From assembly GCA_009193035.1 (NCBI GenBank), contig SWDT01000211.1, forward strand, positions 248,001 to 312,000: a stretch of DNA of 64,000 bases, read 5' to 3'. Made by a program: the position numbers and the translations under genes. This DNA comes from Halicephalobus mephisto. Taxonomy: Eukaryota; Nematoda; Chromadorea; Rhabditida; Panagrolaimidae. Positions 1 to 10,968 of this stretch are shown here, piece after piece (within the stretch, counting starts at the first letter, position 1; each line of letters opens with the position of its first letter). The notes beneath the pieces were generated by a model. The model searched no databases. It saw only the letters and a program-made list of their open reading frames with translations, and was not told the origin of the DNA.

Positions 1-366
1 AGCCGTGAATCCAGAAGTTGACAGTGAAAAGAAAATAAAAGAAAACCAAATAAGCCAAGTTTGGTGCATAAGAGTGCGCCAAACCGCTTTTGATTGTGGC
101 CTTCGAGGAATGGACGCGAAAACGCACGGACTGGTAGCAAAGACAGACTAAACTGGCCGCGTTGCAGCAACCAAGTATATAAAACTGACTGACGACCATC
201 CGAAGGGAGTCCTCTGCGGTTATTAAAAAAGGATAAATTGCCATCAATCTACTTTTCAAAATTCTGTCAAGAATTTCCAACTTTTAAAATTTACATGTTC
301 CGGATTTATTATTTAATTCATATATGAAAGACTTGGACAAAGAGACAAAATCAATGGAATGAGAAT
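1..366. other. intergenic, no gene seen
   Basis: No frame here looks coding. On the minus strand an AATAAA at 305-310 lies about 60 nt past the stop of the acidic gene at 367 and probably serves its 3' end. Confidence 0.5.
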
Positions 367-1974
367 CTAGCCTTGCATGATGGTTCTGAAATTCCGTCCA
401 ATATCTTCAAACATCTTCTCAAGCTCCTTCACTGCGACCTTCTCGAGTTCATTTGTGGTTTTCAGAAGCTGAGGAGCTGCTGTTGTAACGATAGGCAAGG
501 GATTCAGAAGAGCAAGTCTCTTTTTCTCGGTTTCTTGGATTTTCTTCAACAAAGCGGATGTATCGATTCTTTTGTTGAATTCGTCATAAGCTGCATCTAC
601 TTGTTTCTTTTCTTCCTGTACTGCCTTTTGAACTGCTTCCGGTATTTTGTCCAATGGCTTAATTTTGCTAAAATCGGGTTTAGGGAAAACACTTTCATCT
701 TTCTAAAACTCTTGTTTTTAATTTCAAATTAAGTTAATTGATAATACCTTTTTTTCTTGACTTAGCCGATCAGCTCTGGACTTGGATTTTGTTTTTTTGT
801 GTTTTTCAATATCTGATTCGACGTCAGATTGTATTTCTTCACTCTCATCATTATTCTCATCTTCATCTTCATTTTCATTTCCATCTTCATCTTCATTTTC
901 ATATTCATCTCCATTTCCATCTTCATCTTCATCTTCATTTCCATCTTCATTTCCATCATCATCTTCATTTTCATATTCATCTCCATTTTCATCTTCCTCT
1001 TCCATGTCACTTACTTGTTCCTTTTCTTCATCTTCTTCTTCAGACTCTGGAATCTCATTTTCATTATCTAATGGTTGAACTTCCTTAGTGACTTCAACAT
1101 TTGGACCTGTGCTTACTGTATTATTTGTATCATTTTTTGGATTCAAATACAAATTGAGTCGTACTTCGTATCCGTCTTCTTTTTCTTTATTCAAGAGTTC
1201 TGGTTTCTCTTTAGCAATAGGTTCTGGCGTCACTGATTCCGAAGTTGTAGCTTGTTTTCCGGATTCTGATGTCTCATTTGTAGGAATATTTGTGACTTCA
1301 ATAGTTTTTTGAGATTCGTCATTCTTGTTTTCTGCTTCTGATTCATTTACTTTACTATCCACTTTCTGTTCTGGTAATTGGTCACTAGTAGATTGTTGAC
1401 CTTCATCGGTTCCATTAACGACAGCAGCAATGGTCTCTTTATTATCCAGAAGAGATTCCTTTAGTTCCTTCTTCAATGCCATCACTTTTTCAGTTTGCTT
1501 TTCGGTGGCTTTGAAAACGATTTCATTTAACTTTTCGAGCAGTGACTGTCCATCGACTTCACTCTCTTCCAGGAGACTACTCAGGTCTTGTGAAGATGAT
1601 TTGTGGAGAAATCGTGATAAATTTGCTAAAAATCGTCGGACTTTTTGTTTCTTCGATTGTTCTTTTGGTTTCGACTTCTCTGTTTTGGATTCTTCTTCTG
1701 TTTCACAAAGTTCGATATTTTCTTGATGAATTTTGGGCACGAGCAGGGCACCGCTGTTAATATCCGGATGAGCTTTTGTCTCCTTCTCTGCTTCCTCAAA
1801 ATCCTCTTCCATTCCTTTAATGAATTCCTGAGTGTTTTCTTCATTCTCTTCGGTCACTGAAAATCTCCAGTTTTTCCAGCTACAAAGTCCTCAATCCAAA
1901 AAAGGAAACCACCTACTTGTTGTATTTTGGAAGAGTTCATCATCAACAACTTCTGTTTTGTTTTCGATAATTTC
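367..1974 (-). CDS. acidic low-complexity protein with C-terminal coiled coil
   Basis: Not a family I recognise. Exons 1974-1917, 1856-748 and 702-367 join in phase (introns 60 and 45 nt). The first exon has no in-frame ATG; the first ATG appears where splicing joins the A at 1917 to TG at 1856, giving 481 aa. The protein is rich in Glu, Asp, Lys and Asn. A run made almost only of E, D, N, G and Y lies around residues 270-360 and is encoded by a TTCATC-type repeat. The last exon is Lys/Glu heptad-like (motif EAVQKAVQEEKK), so probably a coiled coil. The upstream TTTTAG acceptor at 1975-1980 lies about 60 nt past the lectin gene's AATAAA, as in a downstream operon gene. No signal peptide is visible in this model. 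An upstream exon joining it to the lectin gene cannot be excluded, but no in-phase donor was found. Confidence 0.6.
820..1015 (-). repeat. imperfect TTCATC/TTCATT hexanucleotide repeat within coding sequence
   Basis: About 195 bases are built from TTCATC, TTCATT and TTTCCATC variants on the plus strand. Read on the minus strand they encode the Glu/Asp/Asn/Gly run of the acidic protein. The reading frame stays open throughout, but such repeats change length easily, so allele length may vary. Confidence 0.8.
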
Positions 1975-1980
1975 CTAAAA
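1975..1980 (-). promoter_or_regulatory. candidate spliced-leader trans-splice acceptor (TTTTAG)
   Basis: TTTTAG lies directly before the first exon of the acidic gene. It is about 100 nt past the lectin stop codon and 60 nt past its AATAAA (2037-2042), the spacing expected between genes of a nematode operon. Inference only. Confidence 0.35.
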
Positions 1981-2077
1981 CGACCTAGTTGATTAAATTG
2001 ACCCCTACGAGGACAAAGACTCATCCAACCCAAGCATTTATTATCGTCACAATACATTAACAAGCAAAGAGCAAATT

Positions 2078-3630
2078 TTAACGTGCACCCATGAAAGCCA
2101 TTCGATTGAACGTAAGTAAATGGTTCAGCATCCCTAACATTATCCCATCCACTGCGTCGAGATCATCGTGGCTATATTGGAACCGATGGGGAGCCTTAGG
2201 ATGATATGTCCCAAAGACAGGTGCAATAAACTCGGCAGAGTTGCCGAAGCCCACCTCTTTAGCTTGTTCGTTCTCCTTCGAGGTGATTCCTGTTTCTGGA
2301 GATTCGGCGTCGACAACTTTAAGTCCTTCCAATGGATCTATCATCTTCTCGACTGCACTGACAAGTTTCTCCAAGTTCTCCATGTTCTTTTCTAAGGCAG
2401 TAAAGTAGTCAACCTTTTTTGCTTCTGGTACTTCTTCGATTTTCTCCAAAGGATCCTGCTTCGTTGTTTCAATTCCAACTTCTGGTTTTTTTTCTTCTAC
2501 TTTTGGAGAATCCTTTTCACTATTCAGCTTTTCGAGTTTCCTATCAACGATTAATTCGTCTTCGATAATACTGTTTTCAACAGTTTTAGCTGCTTGGGCT
2601 ACAGCTGGCTTTTCGGATTTTCCTTCTTCAGGAAGTATTTGCTCTACTCCAGAACCTTCAATATCATCCGTAGTTGTGTCATTATTGAATGCTTTATTAT
2701 CTTGGACAATCGGCTCAATAGTCGTATTTTCAGATTTCGCAGCTTCCCAATAATCTTCCTCATCTTCTCCAGGACGAGGTGCATTATTTTTCTCTTCTTC
2801 CTTGTTACTATTACTGATTCCAAAGAAATCCAAAATGTCTTGCAGCTTTTTCCACAAAGGATTGTTGACTTCTTCGTGCTAAAAATGGAAATCCCATTGC
2901 ATTCAAAGTAATTGCTCATTCATAAAATTGAAAATATCGAAACGAACCTTTATATGGTCTTCATGTGTTCTTTCACAGACGAAACGGTACATCTTGGACA
3001 TCGAAGCAGAGAGATCACAGTCGATATCATCGATACGTTTCTCATTGACTTTAAGAACAGCACATCGTTCTCTTCCATCATGGTGGTCGAAAGGTTCGCC
3101 ATCGATCCAGGGGAGGATATCGGTGTTGAGAGGCTTATGAGTTACCCAATGCCATTCTCGAAGGCCGTCGTGAGAATCGATAAAAAGACCAATCTGGATT
3201 AACCTTTCACTCAGATTAGGGAACTGGGGCTCATAATGTGCAAGAACCCAATCCTGTAAACAGATCTCGATGTTGATTTGGTTCTTTCGAAAAACAAACC
3301 AATTCTTCCTTGGACCCAATAGTGAGTAAGTCACTATTTTGTCCTAAACAATGTTCTCTGGCTCCAAGCCATGATTGCCGTCCAATGTGGAATTGGTACT
3401 TTTTATTATCCGGACCAGTGATCCATGGACTTCCTGGGTCAGATATCCCATGTATTCTCTTTTGATGAAATTTGTATTCAGAAGGAATCGGTATCTGATC
3501 TTCGCTCGATTCCAGGTCTGTAGCTCTTACATAACAAAACAGGACTGAAAGGAAAATGAAAATTAATTCCACTCTGAAAAGTTGTTTACCAACCAGAAAA
3601 TAGGCACCAGGCCAAATATTGGAGGTTCAT
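2078..3630 (-). CDS. secreted C-type lectin-domain protein with long acidic tail
   Basis: Four exons, 3630-3594, 3544-3300, 3253-2948 and 2878-2078, close in phase to 462 aa; introns are 46-69 nt. The start gives a clean signal peptide (MNLQYLAWCLFSVLFCYVRA), and a TTTTTCAG acceptor ends 5 nt before the ATG, as for spliced-leader addition. Residues about 40-195 form a C-type lectin fold: WLGAREHC, LLTIGSKEEL, IQIGLF, LPWIDGEPF, GRERCAV and the closing FVCE. The WND calcium site is not canonical (IDDIDC), so sugar binding is uncertain. The remaining ~265 residues are Glu/Lys/Ser-rich with a predicted helical stretch (LEKNMENLEKLVSAVEKMID) and a less charged C-terminus. Likely extracellular. 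An AATAAA follows at 2037-2042. The first intron starts GTTGGT, a weak donor, but it is the only one that keeps both the signal peptide and the phase. Confidence 0.85.
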
Positions 3631-3635
3631 TGTTT

Positions 3636-3645
3636 CTGAAAAAAT
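3636..3645 (-). promoter_or_regulatory. candidate trans-splice acceptor of the lectin gene
   Basis: TTTTTTTCAG-like acceptor ending 5 nt before the ATG at 3630, with no exon seen upstream. This fits spliced-leader trans-splicing and decides the start codon. Confidence 0.5.
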
Positions 3646-4586
3646 ATTATTCAGAAAATTTGAAGAAATTCGAGAAATCTAACCGAACAAATTGAAGTTA
3701 AAATGATCTTCCAGTAGAGGAAAGGGAAAATGTCTTGATCCAATTTTTCTGTAAGATGACCGCCCTAGTGATCGCTTGCAGGAATCAAAAAATCCTAAAA
3801 AAACAGCAGTAAATGAAATGACGCTGTAATTTATCAAAAAAGATGAAAATGACCGCAGGGTCTATTTGGTTAATCGAGGGGAATTCTAGAACTACTTTTA
3901 AGGTTAATTAATTTAAATTTCGGACGGATGCGATAGTTAAATATAAGTAATTGTATTAAAGAACGAACCTGGATTTCTCTTTCTTAAAAAACCGAATTTG
4001 ACTGTTCTTCCAGGCTGAGATTCAGTCACAATTGTCAAAACGGTCATTTGCTTTTTTCTGAAGTCAGTTTATTCTGGGTCATCCTCTACCCGAATTTCTT
4101 CTTTATCCGTTAAAGAACACATTTTTGTAAATTCTGAAACGGATTTGATAATTCTCTGGAATTCGTTTCTTTGCTTTTTCTGAATTTATTTTTAACTAAC
4201 ATTAATTATTCCAGTTTGTGATTTCATTTACAATGCAAAATAAAAAATTCTTGACAAGTTATGAAATTCGACGAAAGAAGGAAAAACAGATGTCGGAAGT
4301 AGTTGGATAAAATACATGCAATGAATCTTGTCGGAATGAAATGCTGCTACTTTGAGCTTCGACAAACTTTATGCTATCGGCATCTAGACTTAATGGATGA
4401 CCTCAAGTCCCGTCTTTTCGTTTGGCCCTGCCCCTTCTGTTTATGGAAAAACATGATGAAACGCAGATGTACCTGAGGGGAGGGTCTTTGGCCACTAAAA
4501 TGGGATTTTTTGAAGGACCGCCCCATACGGTCTTCCAGACACTTCAGAATAGTAGTCATCATTTAGTCTTGACTCAGGTATGAGAT
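3646..4586. other. intergenic between divergent lectin and insulin genes
   Basis: AT-rich. Short frames on both strands (for example minus 4562-4374) have no homology I recognise and no splice context. It should hold the promoters of the two divergent genes; I see no clear motif. Confidence 0.5.
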
Positions 4587-5011
4587 ATGAATACTAAATC
4601 CAGGATGAACCACTTGAGTCTACTAACTACCCTATTAGTTGCCGTTGGAGCCATTGAGGACCTTTATATCCCTCCTGTCTTGTGTGGAAACCAATTGCCA
4701 GCTGCTGTAACTAAAATCTGTACAATCGAAGATTATTCTTCTCCTTGTTTTGGAAGTTCCTTCTCTGACCCGATTGCAATTGCTAGTTTCAACGCAGGTT
4801 AATTTTTATTGTTTTATCATTTAAGTAAAAAATAATTTCAGCATTTGAGACTGGGAAATCGAACATAAAATCTCTGAGATCTTCTCCCTTAGCAAAGTAC
4901 TGTTGTACTGGCCAGTGTTCCAGGACGTTGTTGGAAAGACTGTGCTGCAATGAGATAGAAGCCGCTGTATTCAAACTCACTCATCGTCCCCTTTCGTCGA
5001 AAGACAAATAA
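4587..5011 (+). CDS. insulin-like peptide precursor
   Basis: Two exons, 4587-4797 and 4842-5011, join at a phase-1 intron of 44 nt to give 126 aa. A signal peptide follows either the ATG at 4587 or, better, the one at 4605. The B-chain region has LCGNQLPAAVTKIC: C-G, L at +4, and 11 residues between cysteines, as in insulin B chains. The A-chain region has YCCTGQCSRTLLERLCC: C-C-x3-C-x8-C, the insulin A signature. One extra cysteine lies in the B side (SSPC) and one at the A end (second C of LCC). This extra pair is typical of nematode beta-type insulins such as INS-6. A linker of about 36 residues separates the chains, and it carries no obvious dibasic site. An AATAAA overlaps the stop codon (5007-5012). 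Expected to be a secreted ligand of a DAF-2-type receptor. Confidence 0.85.
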
Positions 5012-5212
5012 AACATCTTATTTCTTACCGTAATCTCAACCAAATATTCCAGTTACTTCAATATATATTTTTTACGGTTCCTGTCATCAATGGGTACTTT
5101 GATCTCGTTTGTACCAAGAAAAAGATGATCCAAACTCGTTCGCAAATGTATCAACCACAAATAAGTTCATTATCTTTATTTATCCTATTGTCTACAGTAT
5201 TTATAAAACAAA

Positions 5213-6957
5213 TCATTCCCGTTTGACCTTTAGCGTAGCAAAGTAAATCCTTCTAAGCAGATATCCCGTAAGGTAGATCAAACAGAGGGGGATTGAGATC
5301 AGGATGACGATGACGTCAATACAGAAGTACTGGAAGAAAGATAACCGAGTCCCTTCTGGAGTAAGTTCCGGAAGAACACCATTTTCCACCACAAAATTGG
5401 TCCATTTTAGGAAGACTTCATTTGGCTTGAAAGGTTTGTTCCTGATAAGATGAGACATCCGGATTGCTGCTTTTTTATATCGATCGTTGTTGAGAATTTC
5501 TGTCATTGCGGTTTTCAGAGATTCCTTACCTAAATTGAGTTTTTCTACAATGACCCCAAGTCCTCTGTATTCAATTGTTTTGGCATTTTTGAACTGGTCG
5601 GCAAAAAGAGGAATAACAACAACAGGAACTCCCCGAATGGCTGTTTCCAGAAGACTGTTAAATCCACCGTGCATAATAAAAAGCTTAACTCGAGGGCTTG
5701 CTGAAACAAGTTAATTAAAACTCGAAACTTGAACTATTCTACATGCCCAGAATATCCGATTGAGGCATCCAACTTGTTGTTTTGATGTTTTTCACGTTAG
5801 CTGCAAGTTTAACGAAATCTTCCTCGTCAGCGTCTACCTTGACGATAAATTGGTAGTCTTCGAATTCCGAAAACAACTCTATTATTTCCTTCTTTACAGT
5901 ACTCTTGACCAACATCGTAGGGGCTAAAGTTCCAAGGGAAAACAGAATTACGCCTTTTTTTCCACGTTGAATTAATGATGCAAATGGCTGAAATAAATTT
6001 AAAAGTCTGGATTAAAAATATTTCTTACTTCTTGAATTTCCTTAGGCTCGCCAATCCCGAGACCTCCTACGTAAATTGTCTTGTGTAATATAGGTCTTGC
6101 TGGATCCAAGAATTCATCACTATTAATAAAAGCAATTGTAGATTCCGAGGCAATCTGTCTAACAGAAGGGAAATCCGGACCGGCGTATTTTCTAATAGCA
6201 TCGGTAGCCTGTAATTATTTTTAAATTATGTCCATGGAAATTACACCAACCTTATCTGTGCCATAATGATGTAGTTTGAGGGTCACTAAGTACATGTACA
6301 TGTTGTAAGCTCTTTCTCCAAAGGACATAACAGGACCTAAAAGGTTTTCCTCAGTTGTTGGAACATAACTAATAGGAGACGGGACTGCCAAATTGTAGGC
6401 CACGTAATCATGAAGAGGTGTGGTCGAATGCCAAATATGGTTTTTAATGCCCAAAAACCTCATTATTCCAAGGCCACAAAGATCAATCATTTCAGTAAAG
6501 ACCACATCGAATCCATAGTTCCTCAGGACATCGAGTTCCTTATGTCTGGCCATGACAGCTGAAATTCCTCTCGAATAAAATTATCGATTAAACTATCGAA
6601 AAAACCTTCACACATTTCTCCAGCAACTTCTTCAAAAATAAGTCTATCTGCTGGAGACCCATAAGCCTTAGTGAACAAAGTTCCCCCGATTTCCTCGAAA
6701 CCTTTCATGAATACATCACTGATGTTGTTCATTCTCCACACTTTTGCTAATTTTGTCCCATTCATGGTCACAGTACTGTCATATTCAGGTATGAAGAGCA
6801 CGACATCATGTCCTGCTTCCACAAGGACATCAGCCATCCGTCCACTCATGACGATGTGGCTTGGGCTAACAGATGGAGTGTAGAGAAGGATTTTAGCCCC
6901 ATCCACAGTTAAAAATATTCCAACAATGATAAAACAGACGAATGATAAGTGTCCCAT
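5213..6957 (-). CDS. UDP-glycosyltransferase (UGT)
   Basis: Transfers a sugar from a UDP-sugar to small lipophilic substrates, usually in the ER membrane. Exons 6957-6606, 6558-6251, 6208-6029, 5987-5747 and 5700-5213 close to 522 aa, the usual UGT length. The start is the ATG that gives a signal peptide (MGHLSFVCFIIVGIFLTVDG). The acceptor half reads AKILLYTPSVSPSHIV. The UDP-sugar signature is present: SWMPQSDILA, then SPRVKLFIMHGGFNSLLETA and GVPVVVIPLFADQFKNA. The usual THGG is MHGG here. A transmembrane helix (VIVILISIPLCLIYLTGYLL) and a basic tail (LKVKRE) end the protein, as in ER UGTs. Intron 4 (5746-5701) has no GT donor in phase. A GC donor (CTGG|GCATGT) restores the signature exactly, so it is probably a GC-AG intron. 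Confidence 0.93.
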
Positions 6958-8049
6958 GTTCAAAACAATCTTTGAAAACAAGGAAAACGTGAATCAGTAA
7001 AATCCGGTCTGTTAGTGAAAGGAATATCAACAATATTTCCCGTTACTACGTCAAGCTATAGAATAGCTAATTATGAAGAAATTAACAAAGTCGAAGTTTC
7101 TTATCTAAAGAAATAAATGAAATTGTTCAACTCTTGTCTTAACACGAAAAAACTATTTTCATTCACTTGAATTATTTTCTCGATTCACTTTGCACTTAGT
7201 AAATGAGAAAATACGTAAATTCCGACAACTTACACTATAAACAAATGGACTTTGTTACGATGTTGACACAAATTGCTAGAATTCGTAACTAAAATTTTGT
7301 TTCAAAAAATTTCCATTAGGCTCCAGAAGGTCTTAAAAGTTCTTGCAAGACTCTGAAAGGCTTCAGACGTTCTTATGGAATTTTATAGTTTTGAAACATT
7401 AAACAGGATTTTGGAAGCTTTTATAAAATTCTAGAAATTTCACGCAACTTAAGAAAATCGAAATTCATAAAAGATTCCGGGATTTTCTTAAATACAAAGT
7501 TAAAACTCTGTAAACTATGAAGAACCACGCTAAATACAAGGAAACTGCGTCAGAACTAGAGCCAGACAATATAGCCCATCTAAAGTGCAAGTTTCAAATA
7601 AATAAAAAAACACCTTCTGTCAGTTGAACGTCATATAGATGGTAGGAACTAATCGATCTCACTGCATTAATTTTCATGACAGGACAGACAGCCCAACGAG
7701 CACACAAGACTTGTAGTAACTATGTGTTCTGTCAAACCTTTCACTAACAAAGTACTTTGCTTCAATAACACAATTTTCGTGGCAACTTTATTCGAATAAA
7801 ACATCAAAATAAAGTTAAATCCACTTTTTAATTATCAAACATAGCCAAAAAATTGGACCCAAATAAGTCAATAACCCGTTAAAAAAGGAGGGTATTTCAG
7901 GGGTATTCAATATTTCGATAAAATAGGCTATTTTAGATCGGCACACCGATCAAGAACACTTAGTAATTACAAAATACTTCGGGAAATAAACTAACTTAAC
8001 AATCGTAGAGGAAAGGGCTATCAAGAGAAGCTTGCACCTTCAAACTATC
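6958..8049. other. intergenic between UGT and helicase genes
   Basis: About 1.1 kb, AT-rich, no supported gene. 7310-7490 contains short TTTTATAAAATTCTAGAAATTTC-like stretches resembling others at 26.6, 34.2 and 37.1 kb (a degenerate dispersed repeat). Confidence 0.45.
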
Positions 8050-9463
8050 TTATTTCGACGGCTTAACGACATCCTCATCTTTCAGATCTTGCTGATACTC
8101 GGCAACATACAGCTTCGGGTCCACTTCAGCGGGAATCGGCTCAATACGAGTGCGAAGTTCTTTCTCAATACGACGGAGATTATGACGGTCTTCATATGTA
8201 ATAAGGTTGATAGCAATTCCGAGATGACCAAAACGTCCGGAACGTCCAATTCTATGTAAATAGGTTTCAGAATTTCGAGGGAAGTCAAAGTTGATCACGA
8301 CGTTGACGGCTTGGATATCAATACCACGAGTAAGTAAATCAGAGCAGACAAGATTACGACAATGTCCTTCACGGAAGTCATGGAACACTCGGTTACGATG
8401 GTGCTGAGCCATTTTGGAATGAATGTAGTAGCACGAATATCCAAGTTCTGTAATTTTCTTGGCCAAAAGCTCGACACGTTGAGTTGAGTTGCAGAATATA
8501 ATGGACTGGTTTATTTGGAGCTAAACCACAAGGTTAAGTTCGTCAAAAACCAAGTTCTTACCTTTCTGAAGAGAGTATTGAGACAGTGGACCTTCTGACG
8601 TTCTTGAACAAACGCATAAAATTGAGTAACTCCAAGTAATGTGAGTTCTTCCATCAAGTTTATCTCATGAGGATGATGCATGTGTTTCTGCATGAAATTC
8701 GCCACAGTCCGAGGGAAAGTAGCTGAGTAGAGCATGATCTGACGACCAGCTGGCAAACGATCGACAAGACGATCCAACACACCCTGGAAGTCCTGAGAAA
8801 GCAACTTATCTGCCTCATCAAGAACCAACATCTTGCATTTATTAACTACAGCAACGTCCTTCTCCATCAGATCCAGAATACGACCAGGAGTTGCAACAAT
8901 CAAATGAACAACACTGTTGAGACGGAGAATGTCGTCTCGCAGATCAGTTCCACCAGTAGTCACCATAACCTGGAAATCACCTTACTAGTAAGGATCCATA
9001 TATGAAAAAACACCAACCTTGAGATGCATATGCTTCCCGAGTTCAATACAAATCTGAGAAGTCTGAAGAGCGAGTTCACGAGTAGGAACCACTATCAAAG
9101 CTTGAATTTCATTCTTAGACGTGTCTATGCGACCAATGACCGGTATGCAGTAAGCTCCAGTTTTCCCTGTTCCATTCTTCGCACGAGCCAAGATATCATG
9201 ACCAGAAAGGGCAATACCAATGGAAGCTTCTTGAATTGGAGACGGACGTTCCCATCCTTTCTCGAAAATTCCTTTTAACAAATCACGACTAAGCGAAAAA
9301 TCCTCAAATTCTAAACCTCGAGTGTTCGTCACATCCTAAAGCCTTGGATGAAGATTAGAAACGATGAATACCAAACCTGAGTTTTGAAACGGCCGTCTTT
9401 AGCTGGGAGATTCAAAGACGCCTTCCAATCAGCATCGGAATGCGTGGCAACCTCTGTAGACAT
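8050..9463 (-). CDS. cgh-1: DEAD-box RNA helicase of the DDX6/Dhh1/Me31B (CGH-1) family
   Basis: Binds and represses mRNA in P-bodies and germ granules and promotes decapping. Exons 9463-9377, 9335-9018, 8969-8562 and 8520-8050 close to 427 aa, the family length. All helicase motifs are present: Q motif ([14 protein letters not shown]), I (AKNGTGKTG), Ia (PTRELALQ), Ib (TPGRILDL), II (DEADKLL), III (SATFPRT), IV (SIIFCNS), V ([12 protein letters not shown]) and VI ([10 protein letters not shown]). The N-terminus has [18 protein letters not shown], typical of DDX6, which separates it from eIF4A. The C-terminal tail is short and lacks the Gln/Pro extensions of yeast Dhh1. Introns are 41-48 nt. 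The start is the first in-frame ATG. Confidence 0.97.
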
Positions 9464-10315
9464 CTTATCCTGTTGGGTATTTCACGCGGATCTGCAATCG
9501 AACATTCCAGAACACACTGAGCGATTCACGAAGACGAAGAGCTGACAACACCTCTTCTTGGGGCAAGGGAAAAGCAGACTGGACGAGGAAAGAGAGATGG
9601 TGCCATCGTGGAGAGAGCATCCTAGCGCACCTATTGCGTAATATATCGCTTTGGAAAGGGACCATTCAAGTATTTGTAAATTATATAAAAAGTGAGGAAG
9701 GTCCAAATGCCAACCAGAGAAATACTTTTTCAACTGGGGAGCAGTGGGATCCGAGATTGAGACCTAGAGGTAGTTCTAATAGACTGGTAACTAGACTGGT
9801 ATTCAGACTGGCATCAAGACTGGTCGACTGTCGCGCCAAACAGTTCAAAAAATCAATACTCGAAAGAAGGAACTCTTGCATCGAAAATTCGAGAAAGCGC
9901 AGATGCTTTTAATTGCTTATAGGTGGATATCATGAATGATTAATGAGTATATAAAAGTGATAGAATAATGAGTAGTGGCTGTGGAGTAAAAAGCAAATTT
10001 ACGATGACAACTACTTTTGTCCGTTCAATTAGGGTCGGAGTGTGTTGTAAGTTGGCATTAAAAGAGCTTTCGCCAAAAATTTTTCATAAGACTTTAGTAG
10101 TTGGGAGATTTTGTATTTTAATTATCTCGTATTATGCTGAATGTAATTTTCATTGTCCAGTCACGAAGTTTTGTCATCACAGATGTTCGATGAGGGAAAA
10201 TTTGCATGTTTGGTCATTTCCCGAGAACGTCTAGAAAGTTGTTCAAACAAAGAGGCGTACCCGGGATGACTTGACTGGTTGATCTGACTTTACTCGGACT
10301 CTGGATTCTGGCAAG
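9464..10315. other. divergent promoter region
   Basis: Lies between the helicase (minus) and a secreted-protein gene (plus). It holds a 4 x 12 bp tandem repeat at 9781-9828, followed by GTCGCGCCAAAC (an E2F-like TTTGGCGCG core on the minus strand). The open frames at 9634-9912 and 9968-10234 have no signal peptide, splice context or homology I recognise. Confidence 0.5.
9781..9828. repeat. 12-bp tandem repeat, four copies
   Basis: Four adjacent 12-mers each begin AGACTGG: AGACTGGTAACT, AGACTGGTATTC, AGACTGGCATCA, AGACTGGTCGAC. The first seven bases are invariant and the rest drift. It sits in the intergenic region upstream of both neighbours. Confidence 0.85.
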
Positions 10316-10968
10316 ATGAGGCTGCTTTCACTCATTCTCCTGACCTTTACTCTGACTACCTTGGTCAATGGAAGATCTGGCAGCTTTGGTGAGTTCCTCT
10401 CCTCAACCAGTTACAATACACTTGACCTTTAGGATCCATCATCAACCACGTCTTCAGCTGTGATTGTTTCATTAGCCAAACGGAACGAAGTTCACTTGAT
10501 GAACTCCTGAAACCAATGAGAACCCAAAAGATGAATATGAATCCCCCATTCCGGAAGAACCCGAAACTCATTATTATCCATTCAAAGGACAGAAGGGACC
10601 ACCAGAATGAAGCTCGTGAAATCATCGAAGATAGTGTCTCCAATGGTCAAAAACAAAGTGCTTGGAACCCCATAGGGTCCTTGGAGAACATAATTAATTT
10701 TCTACAGATATCACAACAGAAACTCAACTCTTGGATACAATCAGACGACAGCAAGGTTCATGCCGTCAACGATCCCGTCGAGTATGTCCATCAAGACGGA
10801 AACGAAGAATCTCTTTTCTCGTTGGAAAAAGGATCAATTACTCGCAATATCGTCCGCCTCGGGCGATTCCTACAACTCTTTGATAAATTTGACTGTCGAT
10901 GTGCTGGGAACCTTAGTTCTATCCTAAACGCCGAACGATTTGTTCGTTTTACTGTAGCTCATTTATAA
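10316..10968 (+). CDS. small secreted protein, function unknown
   Basis: Exons 10316-10388 and 10433-10968 (44-nt intron, phase 1) give 202 aa. The N-terminus is a clear signal peptide (MRLLSLILLTFTLTTLVNG). Mature cysteines are few: CDC near residue 34 and CRC near residue 180, which could form two disulfides between the ends. The middle is polar, with DRRDHQNEAREIIEDS and ISQQKLNSWIQSDDS, probably helical. An AATAAA at 10974-10979 follows the stop by 6 nt. I recognise no domain. It converges on the METTL13 gene, with 189 bp between the stops. Confidence 0.75.

Noticed and set aside
829..1071. Hydrophobic Ile/Phe-rich frame on the plus strand
   Set aside because: It is the other-strand shadow of the TTCATC repeat that encodes the acidic run on the minus strand.
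4374..4562. 62-codon minus-strand frame upstream of the insulin gene
   Set aside because: Basic, no signal, no splice context, no family; probably chance.
5746..5760. UGT as a pseudogene because of a missing GT donor
   Set aside because: A GC donor restores the conserved signature exactly, and the other 500 residues are intact.
9634..9912. Plus-strand frame of 92 codons crossing the 12-bp repeat
   Set aside because: The repeat alone creates its TRLVFRLASRL composition; no start or splice context.
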